The notes under the pieces are model-generated. The model did not search any database, had not been told where the DNA came from, and was given only the letters and a program-made list of their open reading frames with translations. DNA of 64,000 bases from Croceibacterium aestuarii (GTDB taxonomy: Bacteria > Pseudomonadota > Alphaproteobacteria > Sphingomonadales > Sphingomonadaceae). Position 1 is the first letter of the stretch; each line of letters begins with the position of its first letter. The position numbers and the translations under genes are program-made. Shown here piece by piece: positions 24,371-33,132 of the stretch. Where the stretch lies: the NCBI RefSeq assembly GCF_030657335.1, contig NZ_CP131039.1, positions 3,054,501 through 3,118,500 on the forward strand, written 5' to 3'.

Positions 24371-26902
24371 ATGAGGAAAATTGGGCAGAATCGCGTTTCC
24401 GTGCTGGCGCTCGCCGCGGCAGCCGCGGTGGCCACGCCGGCTCTGGCGCAGGATGCCGGAACGGGTGACGCGGCAAAGAACGCTACGGCGTCTCAGGATT
24501 CCGGGGGCATCGCCGACATCGTCGTGACCGCTACGCGCCAGTCCACCAATATGCAGGACACCCCGATCGCCATCACGGCGGTAACGGCCGAGGCCCTCGA
24601 GGAACGCGGCCTCAAGTCGGTTGCGGATCTCACTGCGGTGGTGCCGAACGCGGAATTCCGCCGCACTCACGGTGCCTTCGGTCCCGGAGTTTCGGCCTCG
24701 ATCCGCGGCATCGGCGCAAGCGACACCAACATCGGTAACGATCCGGTGGTCGCCTACTACGTCGACGACATTTACTATCCGACGCTGCTGGGTTCCAACT
24801 TCGACTTGCTCGACATCGATCACGTCGAGGTCCTGCGCGGACCGCAGGGGACGCTGTTCGGGCGCAACTCGCTGGCAGGTGCGGTCAATATCGTCTCGAA
24901 GCAGCCGCGTTTCGACGAACGGTCCGGATATATCCAGATGACGGTCGGCAGCTATCATCGCACCGACGTTCGCGCGGGCTTCAACATCCCACTGGGCGAG
25001 AACCTCGCGCTGATGGCCTCGGGCGTTTACAAGAAGCGCCAGGGATACCAGCGCGTGCTCGACTTCGCCTGCGAGATGAACCGGCGCGGCACGCCCGGGT
25101 TGATCGGCGACATCCCGCCCTACGACCTCGCGAAGACCAGCAACCCCAAATTCTCACCCAAAGACTGCGTCATCGGCCATCTCGGCGGCGAGGACGTGCA
25201 AGCCGTGCGCGGCAGCCTCGCCTGGGAGCCGGCCAGCAACGTCAGACTGACGGTGACCGGCGAATACATTCGCGATACGTCGGAGAACCCTGCCGACACC
25301 ACACTATCGCTGAATCCGGCGCTCAACACTCCGAACGAGAACGCCTCGTTCGCCTACTACAACGCCGCATACGATTCGCGCTTCATCACCGGCGACCCGT
25401 ATTCGACCTACGAGACATACAACGATCCGATCGGCGCCGGTACGGTCATCCCAGGGCACAGCTATTACAACGGCATGTCGACCCACGGCGGCCATACGCT
25501 CGACCCCAGGGGCAACCTGACCAACTGGGGGTTCTCGGCAAAGCTGGTGGTCGGGCTCACCGACACGATCGACCTGACCGCCATCGCCGGATACCGCTCG
25601 CTCGACGAGACGCACGTCTACCAGAAGGACGGCACACCGCTTCAGACCGAGATGACCACCAACGTCGTCACCAATGACTATTTCACCGGGGAGCTACGTC
25701 TTTCGGGCAAGTCCGACTGGATCGATTGGGTCGTCGGCGCCTTCTACTTCGATGCCAGCGGGTTCCAGCACGCCGTCATCGACCAGCCGCGTACGGGCCT
25801 CATCCGCTATCTGAACAACAGCTTCGATCCGCTCAGCAAGGCGGTATACGCCAACGCGACGATCCGCCCGTTCGACAACGGCCTCAGCTTCACTGGCGGT
25901 CTGCGCTATTCGGACGACAAGAAGGTGGTTTCGCTTTCGAACCTGGTCGAAACCACGCCGAATCCCGGCGACATCGAATTCGCGGTCACGCCGCAGGCGA
26001 AAGTCGTGAGCTGGAAAGCGGGCGTGAACTACGAGGTCAGCTCGGACGTCCTGCTCTATGCATCGGCGGCGACGGGCTACACTCTACCGGGCTTCAACCC
26101 GCGGCCGCAGCAGCCCAGCCAGATCGCCCAGTTCGACGGCAACGAAGACATTGCCTACGAACTCGGTGCCAAGCTCGACCTGTTCGACCGGCGGCTGCGC
26201 CTCAATCTCGCAGGTTTCTATACCGACTTCAACAAGCGCCCGCAGGCGCTGGGCGGGCAGGAAATCCTGCTCGACGCCAACGGCAATCCCACGTCCGGCA
26301 ACAGTGTCGTCATTCCGCTTCCCAATGGCCCCGACGGCTCGACCACCTGCCGGGCGCGCACCGCCGATGAAATCGCCAACAACGTGACCGGCTATTCGTG
26401 CATCATCCGCAATTACTACATAAACACGCCGGCCACGATCTGGGGCTTCGAAGCAGAAATGACCGCCGAACCGGTCGACGGGCTTCTGATCAACGGCGCG
26501 CTCGGCTATCACAAGTTCAGTTCGCCGGACATCGACAGCAGGGCGATCAACCCGCGCCAGGCCGAGCCGTTCTGGAGCGCCAACGCCGGGATCCAGTACC
26601 TCATCGAAGGCGCGCCGCTCGGCGGGACGATCACCCCGCGCGTGGACTGGAGCTACCAAGGCAGCACGGCGCCCAGCACGCGGACGACCAACTGGAACCA
26701 GCCGGGCTATTCGCTGGTCAACGCGCGGTTGACTTATGCCCTGCCCGACGATGGCTTCACCATCGCGGCGGGGGTGACGAACCTGTTCGACAAGATCCAC
26801 TACGACAACTTCTTCATCCTGCAGGACTTCGGCCAATCGAACGTCCAGGGGCAGCCGGCCGCGCCGCGGCAGTGGTACCTGCAATTCGAGAAGAAGTTCT
26901 GA
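24371..26902 (+). CDS. TonB-dependent outer-membrane receptor
   Basis: 843 residues from ATG 24371 (GGGAG nine bases upstream; an in-frame TTG at 24362 is less likely). Signal peptide (SVLALAAAAAVATPALAQ), TonB box DIVVTA, plug domain with YYVDDIYYP and LRGPQGTLFGRNSLAGAVNIVSKQP, a 22-strand barrel, and the closing ITVAAGVTNLFDK-type motif (here TIAAGVTNLFDKIHYDN) ending in a terminal Phe (QFEKKF). It imports a large or scarce substrate with TonB energy. It is clearly related to the receptor at 41739 (same SNFDLLDxDHVEVLRGPQGT string). The absence of siderophore genes and the catabolic neighbours favour an organic substrate over iron. Confidence 0.93.
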   Translation: MRKIGQNRVSVLALAAAAAVATPALAQDAGTGDAAKNATASQDSGGIADIVVTATRQSTNMQDTPIAITAVTAEALEERGLKSVADLTAVVPNAEFRRTHGAFGPGVSASIRGIGASDTNIGNDPVVAYYVDDIYYPTLLGSNFDLLDIDHVEVLRGPQGTLFGRNSLAGAVNIVSKQPRFDERSGYIQMTVGSYHRTDVRAGFNIPLGENLALMASGVYKKRQGYQRVLDFACEMNRRGTPGLIGDIPPYDLAKTSNPKFSPKDCVIGHLGGEDVQAVRGSLAWEPASNVRLTVTGEYIRDTSENPADTTLSLNPALNTPNENASFAYYNAAYDSRFITGDPYSTYETYNDPIGAGTVIPGHSYYNGMSTHGGHTLDPRGNLTNWGFSAKLVVGLTDTIDLTAIAGYRSLDETHVYQKDGTPLQTEMTTNVVTNDYFTGELRLSGKSDWIDWVVGAFYFDASGFQHAVIDQPRTGLIRYLNNSFDPLSKAVYANATIRPFDNGLSFTGGLRYSDDKKVVSLSNLVETTPNPGDIEFAVTPQAKVVSWKAGVNYEVSSDVLLYASAATGYTLPGFNPRPQQPSQIAQFDGNEDIAYELGAKLDLFDRRLRLNLAGFYTDFNKRPQALGGQEILLDANGNPTSGNSVVIPLPNGPDGSTTCRARTADEIANNVTGYSCIIRNYYINTPATIWGFEAEMTAEPVDGLLINGALGYHKFSSPDIDSRAINPRQAEPFWSANAGIQYLIEGAPLGGTITPRVDWSYQGSTAPSTRTTNWNQPGYSLVNARLTYALPDDGFTIAAGVTNLFDKIHYDNFFILQDFGQSNVQGQPAAPRQWYLQFEKKF

Positions 26903-26924
26903 GCCTCCCGAGCGGCAGGCGACC

Positions 26925-26953
26925 GGGTCCGAAGGCCGATGGCTTTCGGACCC
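26925..26953 (+). terminator. strong hairpin after the TonB receptor gene
   Basis: A 13-pair stem, GGGTCCGAAGGCC / GGCTTTCGGACCC with a GAT loop, starts 22 bases after the receptor stop. The sequence after it (AATTCATTTCGG) is T-poor, so termination may be partly Rho-dependent. Confidence 0.6.
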
Positions 26954-27005
26954 AATTCATTTCGGAAGCGATTTATGGTCGGGGCGAAGGCGCCCGCAAC
27001 GGCAA

Positions 27006-27569
27006 CTATTGTTCGAGGCCGGCCTCGATCAGGGACGCGCGGTGGCGACGGGCATTGTCGACGTAATGCTGCGTCTGCTTTGCCATGCCCGCGAGTTCTT
27101 CGTGACGGAGTTCGCGCCGGAATACCGCCGGCCGACCCGCCCATAGCTGCGCTGCGGGGATAGCCTTGCCCGGCGTGAGCATGGCCCCGGCGGCCAGCAT
27201 GGCCCCGCTTCCCAGCCGGCTCGCATCCATGACGATGGCGCCCATGCCCACGAACGCGCGATCCTCGACAACGCAGCCGTGCAGGATGGCCATGTGGCCC
27301 ACCAGGACATCGTCGCCGATTACCGTCGGAAGGCCTTCGGCGCCCGGCCGCGGACCTTCGACGTGCACGATGGTACCGTCCTGCAGGTTCGAGCGTGCGC
27401 CGATGACGATGCTGTTGATGTCGCCGCGCAGAACGCAATTGTACCAGATGCTGGCTTCGGGTCCGATCTCGACGTCGCCGATGATCCGGGCACCAGGAGC
27501 GACAAACGCGCTCGCGTGGATGCGCGGAGTCTTGCCATCGAACGGGAGGATAGTGAGGCGACCGCTCAT
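27006..27569 (-). CDS. gamma-carbonic-anhydrase-like left-handed beta-helix protein
   Basis: About 187 residues of hexapeptide repeats (IGDVEIGPEASIWYNCVLRGDINSIVIG in parts: IGPEAS, IWYNCVLRGD, IVIGARSNLQDG). Metal-ligand positions are visible as His in TIVHVEG and the pair in VGHMAILHGC, the trimeric gamma-CA pattern. Family members hydrate CO2 or act as carrier or CoA-thioester-related proteins. It follows the amidohydrolase gene closely (7 bases) and is probably co-transcribed. The ATG at 27569 is preferred over the TTG at 27575. If the amidohydrolase is a decarboxylase, a CO2/bicarbonate partner would make sense, but this is inference. Confidence 0.8.
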   Translation of the reverse strand: MSGRLTILPFDGKTPRIHASAFVAPGARIIGDVEIGPEASIWYNCVLRGDINSIVIGARSNLQDGTIVHVEGPRPGAEGLPTVIGDDVLVGHMAILHGCVVEDRAFVGMGAIVMDASRLGSGAMLAAGAMLTPGKAIPAAQLWAGRPAVFRRELRHEELAGMAKQTQHYVDNARRHRASLIEAGLEQ

Positions 27570-27576
27570 CGCCAAA

Positions 27577-28518
27577 TCACGCGGCTGCGGTCGTCACACT
27601 GTCGAGGCGATAGATGCGCGCCGCGTTGTCGTGCAGAAACTTGCAGCTCTCGACTTCCGACAGCTCGCCGGCCGCTTCGCGCGCCATGGCGACCTTGGTG
27701 GCGTAATCCCACAACATGCTCTGCCCTACGTCCGAGCCCCAGACGAGTCGGTCTGGACCAAACACGTCCACCATCCGGCGGATTAGCCCCGCCGCGGGAA
27801 CCCCGGCCTTTACCAGCCGCTCCATGTTGATCTCGGTGATTTTGAAATAGACGTTCGGCACGTCGGCGAAGATCGCGATGGTCCCCTCGATGCCATAGTC
27901 CGGCGGCGGCGGCATGGTCACGGTTTCACCTGCCTGCTCACGCAGGGCGACCTCGTACTGTGACATGCCATAGGGCATTGCGCCGTGGTCGAGGATGATC
28001 GCCAGCTCCGGGAACTTGCCCGCGATTAGCTTGATCAGCGGGAGGACATAGGACAGCTGGTTGTCGAACACGATGATCGTCATCGGCGTGCCCAGCTCGG
28101 CGCATGCCTGCCATATTTTCATGGCCGTGGGCGAACTCATCCATCCGGTGTCAAGGATCCAGGGGCGACTGTTGGCCATGCGGAACCCGGCGACGCCGTC
28201 GTTCCGCACCATCCGGCGATAGGTGTCCGGCGTTGCCGGGTCCTGCGTATCCAGGATCACTATCGGATGAAACCTGCCGGGGAACCGGCGTGCCGAATCG
28301 AGGATGTAGCTGTTGTCGTAGCCGTAGACGTGGCCGCGCTGGACCAGGCAGGCATGGTCGACACCGTGCAGGTCCATCAGGGCCAACAGGGCTTCGGCCG
28401 TCACCGTGAAGGCCGGCCGCTCCGGAACCGGGAGGTCAGGTGTGAACGGGCGGGCGCGATAGGTTTCCCAATCGTCGGCTATCAGATGAGCGTGCGTGTC
28501 GAGTAGATTGGCCGACAT
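27577..28518 (-). CDS. amidohydrolase-2 family hydrolase/decarboxylase (cytoplasmic paralogue)
   Basis: 313 residues from ATG 28518 (GGAGG upstream). Motifs: LDTHAHLI (HxH), GYDNSYILD, ILDHGAMPYG (His) and VWGSDVGQS (Asp), the metal set of the amidohydrolase-2 group that includes ACMSD- and lactonase-like enzymes. No signal peptide. The DNSYxLD and WGSDVG strings are shared with the Tat-exported proteins at 36827 and 44899, so these three are paralogues. Expected reaction: hydrolysis of a lactone/ester or decarboxylation. It is followed by the gamma-CA-like gene and faces an AraC gene upstream; direct repeats at 28686-28718 may control it. Confidence 0.8.
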   Translation of the reverse strand: MSANLLDTHAHLIADDWETYRARPFTPDLPVPERPAFTVTAEALLALMDLHGVDHACLVQRGHVYGYDNSYILDSARRFPGRFHPIVILDTQDPATPDTYRRMVRNDGVAGFRMANSRPWILDTGWMSSPTAMKIWQACAELGTPMTIIVFDNQLSYVLPLIKLIAGKFPELAIILDHGAMPYGMSQYEVALREQAGETVTMPPPPDYGIEGTIAIFADVPNVYFKITEINMERLVKAGVPAAGLIRRMVDVFGPDRLVWGSDVGQSMLWDYATKVAMAREAAGELSEVESCKFLHDNAARIYRLDSVTTAAA

Positions 28519-28685
28519 GCCTCCACTGTTCCTCCCATTCCAGGGCGTTTCCGCCCCGGCTCCAAACCGACATACTCGCACACCGGTCCAAGGCGTTACT
28601 CGGTCAACGAGCGGGTCCCCCGGAGGCAATATTCGAACCAGCGATCATGGCCCTGAGCCCGATTACGGTGTCCGAGAGTACAATG

Positions 28686-28718
28686 ACTTGCCTGCCAAGG
28701 CCGGATAACTTGCCTGCC
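28686..28718. promoter_or_regulatory. two direct repeats, candidate AraC-type binding site
   Basis: ACTTGCCTGCC occurs at 28686-28696 and again at 28708-28718, start-to-start 22 bases, about two helical turns, both followed by GGCC within two bases. This is the geometry of AraC/XylS operators. It lies about 170 bases upstream of the amidohydrolase start, within the 315-base gap (28519-28833) to the AraC gene, which otherwise holds only the terminator at 28800. Confidence 0.5.
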
Positions 28719-28799
28719 GGCCACGCCGTAATTGCGCCTCCGGACAGCGGCCGGAATCCCGCGAATCCGAGCCGCCCAATAGAGATCACACTGTGTCGA

Positions 28800-28821
28800 A
28801 CCCCGCCTCGACAGACGGGGT
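28800..28821 (-). terminator. hairpin downstream of the AraC gene
   Basis: ACCCCG (28800-28805) pairs with CGGGGT (28816-28821) around a 10-base loop, starting 13 bases beyond the AraC stop on the minus strand. No long T-run follows, so it is a modest candidate. Confidence 0.45.
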
Positions 28822-28833
28822 GTTAGGCGTCGC

Positions 28834-29793
28834 CTAGGCCGCTTTGGCCAGCCGCATGCGGCGGTATTCGCGCGGCGGCATGCCGTACTTCTCATGGAAG
28901 GTGCGCGTGAAATGGGCGGCGCTGTTGAACCCCCAGGAAAAAGCGATCTCGGTCAGCGTGTGCACACCCCATGACGGATTGGCCATCTGACGAGCGCACT
29001 CCTCGAGCCGACGGCGCAGGATGTAGGCGCTCATCTTCTCGCCGCCCGGCGCGAACACGGTCCGCAGATAGCGCGGGGAAATCCTCAGTCCCGCGGAGAT
29101 CGAGGCCGGCGAGAGCTCGGGATCGCGCAAGTTGTCCTCGATGAACTGGATCACGTCCTTGCGCCGCTGCCAGGCGATGGCAGAGGCTTCTTCGACCGTT
29201 TCGACGCCGATTGTGTAGGACATCGCGATCATCTCGAGCAGGTAGCGTGCGACCCGATCCTCGTATCCGCCATCGATTTCTCCGCCGATGCCGCTGCTCA
29301 GTTCCCGCACCATCGCCGCGGCCGCGCTGGTCACGCCGGTTGCCCGGCCCAGCCGCCGACCGCAGAATTGCTCGGGAGTGGGCAGATAGGTCCGCAAGAC
29401 TTCACCCGGCACGCGAACCATCACCGTGACCGAGTGGTCGTCCGTCAAAAAGTAATGCGGCAGCCCGGTATCGCAGAGCACGAAATCGCCGGCCTCGAGC
29501 TGGGACTCGCGGCCGTTGTGACAGAACGTGCTCGCGCCCTCTGCCTGAAGCAGGAAATTGAAGAGCCGAGGGGAATTGCGGGCGATGTGAATGTGTTTGC
29601 GCTCGACGCTGCAGCGATCGAGCGACAGCCGCGCGAGCTTCACGGGACCGAACTGTCCGATCCTCAGCTCCGCGTCGAACCTGTTGGTGTCGCCCGGCGT
29701 GAACTCGCACTGACTCATCTTGGTCGCATAGATTTCACCCCAGGCAGCCGCGCGACCAGCCACGGGCATCCCCTGCGTCGACAATAGTTCCAT
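28834..29793 (-). CDS. AraC-family regulator
   Basis: 319 residues from ATG 29793. The N-terminal half is an AraC-binding-like domain (RLFNFLLQAEGASTF, LEAGDFVLCDTGLPHYF), the C-terminal the double HTH (LSPASISAGLRISPRYLRTVFAPGG and LTEIAFSWGFNSAAHFTRTFHEKYGMPPREYR). The insertion APGGEKMSAYILRRRLEECARQMANP is the FeaR-type linker helix. Likely an activator of a catabolic unit in the island, perhaps through the direct repeats at 28686. A palindrome shared with the front of the IclR gene at 51453 lies about 97 bases upstream, suggesting that this gene is itself under IclR control. Confidence 0.88.
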   Translation of the reverse strand: MELLSTQGMPVAGRAAAWGEIYATKMSQCEFTPGDTNRFDAELRIGQFGPVKLARLSLDRCSVERKHIHIARNSPRLFNFLLQAEGASTFCHNGRESQLEAGDFVLCDTGLPHYFLTDDHSVTVMVRVPGEVLRTYLPTPEQFCGRRLGRATGVTSAAAAMVRELSSGIGGEIDGGYEDRVARYLLEMIAMSYTIGVETVEEASAIAWQRRKDVIQFIEDNLRDPELSPASISAGLRISPRYLRTVFAPGGEKMSAYILRRRLEECARQMANPSWGVHTLTEIAFSWGFNSAAHFTRTFHEKYGMPPREYRRMRLAKAA

Positions 29794-29889
29794 GCTCTCT
29801 GCTCTCCCGAGATCCCGTTCTGCGCCGGGTATCCATCGCTCTCCCAATGGAGGAAAGTTCGCATGCTAATAGGCGGGAGTCAAGTTTTT

Positions 29890-29904
29890 CGAAACAGTGT
29901 TTCG
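29890..29904. promoter_or_regulatory. palindromic operator in front of the AraC gene
   Basis: CGAAAC-AGT-GTTTCG is a perfect 6-base-arm palindrome, and the core GAAACAGTGTTTC recurs exactly at 52330-52342 in front of the IclR gene at 51453. GAAAC...GTTTC resembles the half-sites of the IclR-family regulator KdgR. Confidence 0.65.
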
Positions 29905-29929
29905 TTTTTGAGCGGGGGCGTGGTTCCCC

Positions 29930-31231
29930 TCAACCCGCTGGCGGAACGGCTCGCTCCGGCTGAGGCCGGAATGCGGGATCGCCCAAGCCCTCCAGTTCCT
30001 TGCCCACGGTTTCAGGCAGCAGGATTGTCGCGATGACGAGGATTGCAACCCCCGAGATGGCCAGGACCAGCATTGCCAGGCTCAGCGTCATCGACATCGC
30101 CACCAGCGGCACGGCCATGATGAACAGGGCGCTTCCCGCCCGTCCGAAATTGTAGGCGAAAGCCTGCCCCGTGCCGCGCAATTCCGTCGGGAACAGCTCG
30201 GTGAAGTACGGTCCGAAGCTGGCGTACATGCCGAACTGGAAAAAGCCATAGACGAAGCCGGCAAGGCCGAGAGCATAGACCGAGCTGCCGAGCGGGGCGA
30301 ACAGGTAGATCGTCGCGGTGATTACGAAGCCCGCGCCGAACAGGCGGAAGACGTTACGCCGGCCCATCGCGTCGCTGACATAGGCGTTGCTCAGGAAGCC
30401 GAAGAAGCCACCCGCGCTGTTGAACATGACCAGCACGCCGGCAGTGGCGATGGGCAAGCCGCGTTCGAGGTTGAGAAACGAAGTGACGTAATTGCTGATC
30501 GAATAGGCCGCGCCCTGCACGCCGAGCGAAAGGATCGAAGCGAGAATGGTGATCTTGAGGACCGAAGGTCTGAAGATGGCCGCCATGCTCAGGCGCGTGC
30601 CGTTCTCCTTGGCCTGCGCCGCAGCCTTCTTGTAGACCTCGGAATCGTCCGATCCCCGGCGGACGAAGAAGATCAGCGCGGCCGGCAGGATCCCGCTCCA
30701 GAAGACGATGCGCCAGCCGATGTCGGGATCGAACGCGGCCGCCACCGGGCCGGCGAGCAATGCGGCGAGTGCCGAGCCGATCGCCGCGCCGCTGTGCACG
30801 GTGCCGAGCGCCTTGCCGCGGTCCTTGGGCATGATGACTTCACCCAGCAGCACCGCCCCGACCGCCCATTCGGCGCCGAAGCCGAGGCCCTGCAACGTCC
30901 GCGCGACCAGCAGTTGCTGGTAGTCCTGAGCGAAACCGCTGATGAAGGAAAAGACCGAGAACCACAGGATCGTCAGCTGCAGGATCCGCGCGCGGCCATA
31001 GCGATCGCACAGCCAGCCGCCGATCCAGCCTCCCAGGGCCGCCGCAAAATAGTTGACGCTGGCGATGAATCCCGCCTGCGCCAGCGTCATCCCGAGCGCG
31101 GCGACGAGCACCGGGATGAGGTAGGAATAGACCACCCCGTCGGCCATATCCATCGCCCAGCCGGCACTGCAGGTCCAGAAGATGCGGCGGGTTTTCTTGT
31201 CCGCGTCGCGGTACCAGGTGAACATCGCCAT
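29930..31231 (-). CDS. MFS transporter (sugar/aromatic-acid type)
   Basis: 433 residues from ATG 31231. Twelve predicted TM segments; loop 2-3 signature GGWLCDRYGRARIL, and GLGFGAEWAVGAVLLGEVIMPKDRGKALG typical of the metabolite:H+ symporter/AAHS-like branch, then LFPTELRGTGQAFAYNFGRAG in the second half. The ASP near the N-terminus (WAMDMADGVVYS) resembles the aromatic-acid symporter DGxD motif. It is divergent from the iron alcohol dehydrogenase operon (253-base gap), so it probably imports that operon's substrate or a relative. A longer upstream reading frame lacks coding character. Confidence 0.87.
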   Translation of the reverse strand: MAMFTWYRDADKKTRRIFWTCSAGWAMDMADGVVYSYLIPVLVAALGMTLAQAGFIASVNYFAAALGGWIGGWLCDRYGRARILQLTILWFSVFSFISGFAQDYQQLLVARTLQGLGFGAEWAVGAVLLGEVIMPKDRGKALGTVHSGAAIGSALAALLAGPVAAAFDPDIGWRIVFWSGILPAALIFFVRRGSDDSEVYKKAAAQAKENGTRLSMAAIFRPSVLKITILASILSLGVQGAAYSISNYVTSFLNLERGLPIATAGVLVMFNSAGGFFGFLSNAYVSDAMGRRNVFRLFGAGFVITATIYLFAPLGSSVYALGLAGFVYGFFQFGMYASFGPYFTELFPTELRGTGQAFAYNFGRAGSALFIMAVPLVAMSMTLSLAMLVLAISGVAILVIATILLPETVGKELEGLGDPAFRPQPERAVPPAG

Positions 31232-31484
31232 ATGCGCTTGAAACCTCTCCGACTTAAGCCGTCCTCTGCCCCTCGACTGGGCGGGAATTCTTCCAGACGA
31301 AGCGCGCAGACAAGCGCGGCCCGTCCACGGTCCTTCGCCGCAAGCTAGGCTTTGGGCAAGCGACGGCTTGACCGGCGCGGCGCGGCGAGTTGCCGCGGCG
31401 GCCAAACGCGCGCAACCGTTCGAGCCGCCTGGGGCAAGACGGCAGACCGGTCTTGCGGGGAATGGAACCGACGAGGAGCGAGGC

Positions 31485-32639
31485 GTGGCAGATCCCCAGA
31501 AATTGATGTTGCACAACGTCCGGACTGTCCGGCTGGGCCAGGGCGTGGCCGACGACTGCGCTGCGGACCTGACGGCCGCGGGCTGTCTCCGGACTCTGCT
31601 CATTACCGGCGCGCCGATCCGCGCTCTGTGCAACGGACCGGTGCGCGCGCTGGAGGCAGCCGGCTGCGCGGTTGAGGTCCTCGAGGCGAGCGAGGGCGAA
31701 CCCACGCTGGCCGACCTCGCCGCCGCGCTCGACGTTGCGCGTCGTTTCGAGGCCGACGGGGTCATTGGCCTCGGCGGCGGCAGCGCGATGGATGTGGCCA
31801 AGCTCGTCGCGGCCCTGATAGACGGCGAACAGGACTTCGCGGAAGTCGTCGGCACCGATCTCTTAAATCCGCGGAAAGTGCCGCTCGCATGCATTCCGAC
31901 AACCGCCGGAACCGGCAGCGAGGTAACCCCGATCGCGATCGTCGAGGATACCGGGGCGCAGCTGAAGAAGGGCGTCGTCAGCCCGCACCTGGTGCCTGAT
32001 TTCGCGTACCTGGACCCCGAGTTGACGCGGTCGATGCCGCGCGGAGTGACCGCAGCGACGGGCATCGACGCGCTGACCCACTGCATCGAATCCTACGCCA
32101 ACCGGTTCGCGCATCCGGTGGTCGACCAGTGGGCGCTCGAGGGCATCCGTCTGGTGGGGCGCTATCTTGAGCGCGCCTGCGCCGATGGCGGAGACATGGA
32201 GGCGCGCGCCGGGATGCTGCGCGCGAGCCATCTGGGCGGACAGTGCCTGGGGCCGGTCAACACCGCCGCGGTGCATGCCCTCGCCTACCCGCTTGGCGGC
32301 GAGTTCCACATCGCCCACGGCGTCGCCAATTCGCTGCTGTTGCCGCACGTTTTGCGCTTCAATCTCGAAGCCGCGCCCGGCCGCTATGCGGATATTGCGG
32401 AAGCTCTGGGGACCGGACGCCGGGCCGACGACACCGCGACCGCCCTCGCCGGGGTCGAGCGGATCGAGCGGTTATCCGAAGCGGTCGGCATCGAGCGGCA
32501 TCTCGCGGCATTCGGCATCAGCCACAACGTGATCCCGCACATGGCCGCCGCGGCGATGACCGTGCAGCGACTGCTCGTACGCAATCCGCGCGAAGTGACC
32601 GAGGCCGATGCCCAGGCGATCTACCAGGCCGCGCTTTGA
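31485..32639 (+). CDS. iron-containing alcohol dehydrogenase
   Basis: 384 residues from GTG 31485, preceded by GAGGAGCG. NAD-binding GLGGGSAMDVAK (about 92-103), PTTAGTGSEVT, and metal ligands in GIDALTHCIESY, AAVHALAYPLGG and FHIAHGVANSLLLPHVL, i.e. the group III Fe-ADH/maleylacetate-reductase fold. It interconverts an alcohol and aldehyde, or reduces maleylacetate. It opens a four-gene operon with SnoaL, aldehyde dehydrogenase and BKACE genes, which suggests alcohol to aldehyde to acid and then beta-keto acid cleavage. The true substrate is unknown. Confidence 0.88.
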   Translation: MADPQKLMLHNVRTVRLGQGVADDCAADLTAAGCLRTLLITGAPIRALCNGPVRALEAAGCAVEVLEASEGEPTLADLAAALDVARRFEADGVIGLGGGSAMDVAKLVAALIDGEQDFAEVVGTDLLNPRKVPLACIPTTAGTGSEVTPIAIVEDTGAQLKKGVVSPHLVPDFAYLDPELTRSMPRGVTAATGIDALTHCIESYANRFAHPVVDQWALEGIRLVGRYLERACADGGDMEARAGMLRASHLGGQCLGPVNTAAVHALAYPLGGEFHIAHGVANSLLLPHVLRFNLEAAPGRYADIAEALGTGRRADDTATALAGVERIERLSEAVGIERHLAAFGISHNVIPHMAAAAMTVQRLLVRNPREVTEADAQAIYQAAL

Positions 32640-32673
32640 CAAGACACCGTTTTACCAGGAGAAACAATCGCCC

Positions 32674-33132
32674 ATGGCCGACGCAGACCTGCTCCAGCTA
32701 AATGCCGAACTGGCGCTTCAGCTGGCCGATTACTGGCACGAGATCGACTTCAACGGGGGCCGCGAGGCTTCCGGTTATTACACCGAAGACGCGGAGTTCC
32801 ATGGCCAGTTCGCCAGCTATATCGGCGTGGCCAAGATCCAGCAGTTCTACGACTGGCGCCGCGACCGCGGCGACCGTCTGTCGGTGCACAGCTTCACCAA
32901 CTTTCGCGCCCGCTTCACCGGCGCCGACAGCGCCGAGGCGACCAACTTCCTGTTCCTATACGCTCGCGACGGGGTCAGGCCGCAGCCGAGTCATGAGCCG
33001 GTGACGATCAGTCTGGCGACGGACCGCTACGTGCGGCGCGACGGGCGCTGGCTGTGCACCTATCGCCGCTTCGAACACCTGTTCGAAAGCGATGTTCCGG
33101 TCACCAACCCCAAGCTGGACGAGGACAAGTGA
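32674..33132 (+). CDS. SnoaL/NTF2-like protein
   Basis: 152 residues from ATG 32674, with CAGGAGAAAC upstream. A single NTF2-like domain: LADYWHEIDFNGGREASGYYTEDAEFHG, cited as ADYWHEIDFNG and YYTEDAEFHG, then IQQFYDWRRDRG and WLCTYRRFEHLFE. Such proteins serve as small hydratases, isomerases or aromatic-ring dioxygenase partners; this one is cytoplasmic. Its stop overlaps the GTG start of the aldehyde dehydrogenase (GTGA), so it belongs to the same operon. Confidence 0.78.
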   Translation: MADADLLQLNAELALQLADYWHEIDFNGGREASGYYTEDAEFHGQFASYIGVAKIQQFYDWRRDRGDRLSVHSFTNFRARFTGADSAEATNFLFLYARDGVRPQPSHEPVTISLATDRYVRRDGRWLCTYRRFEHLFESDVPVTNPKLDEDK

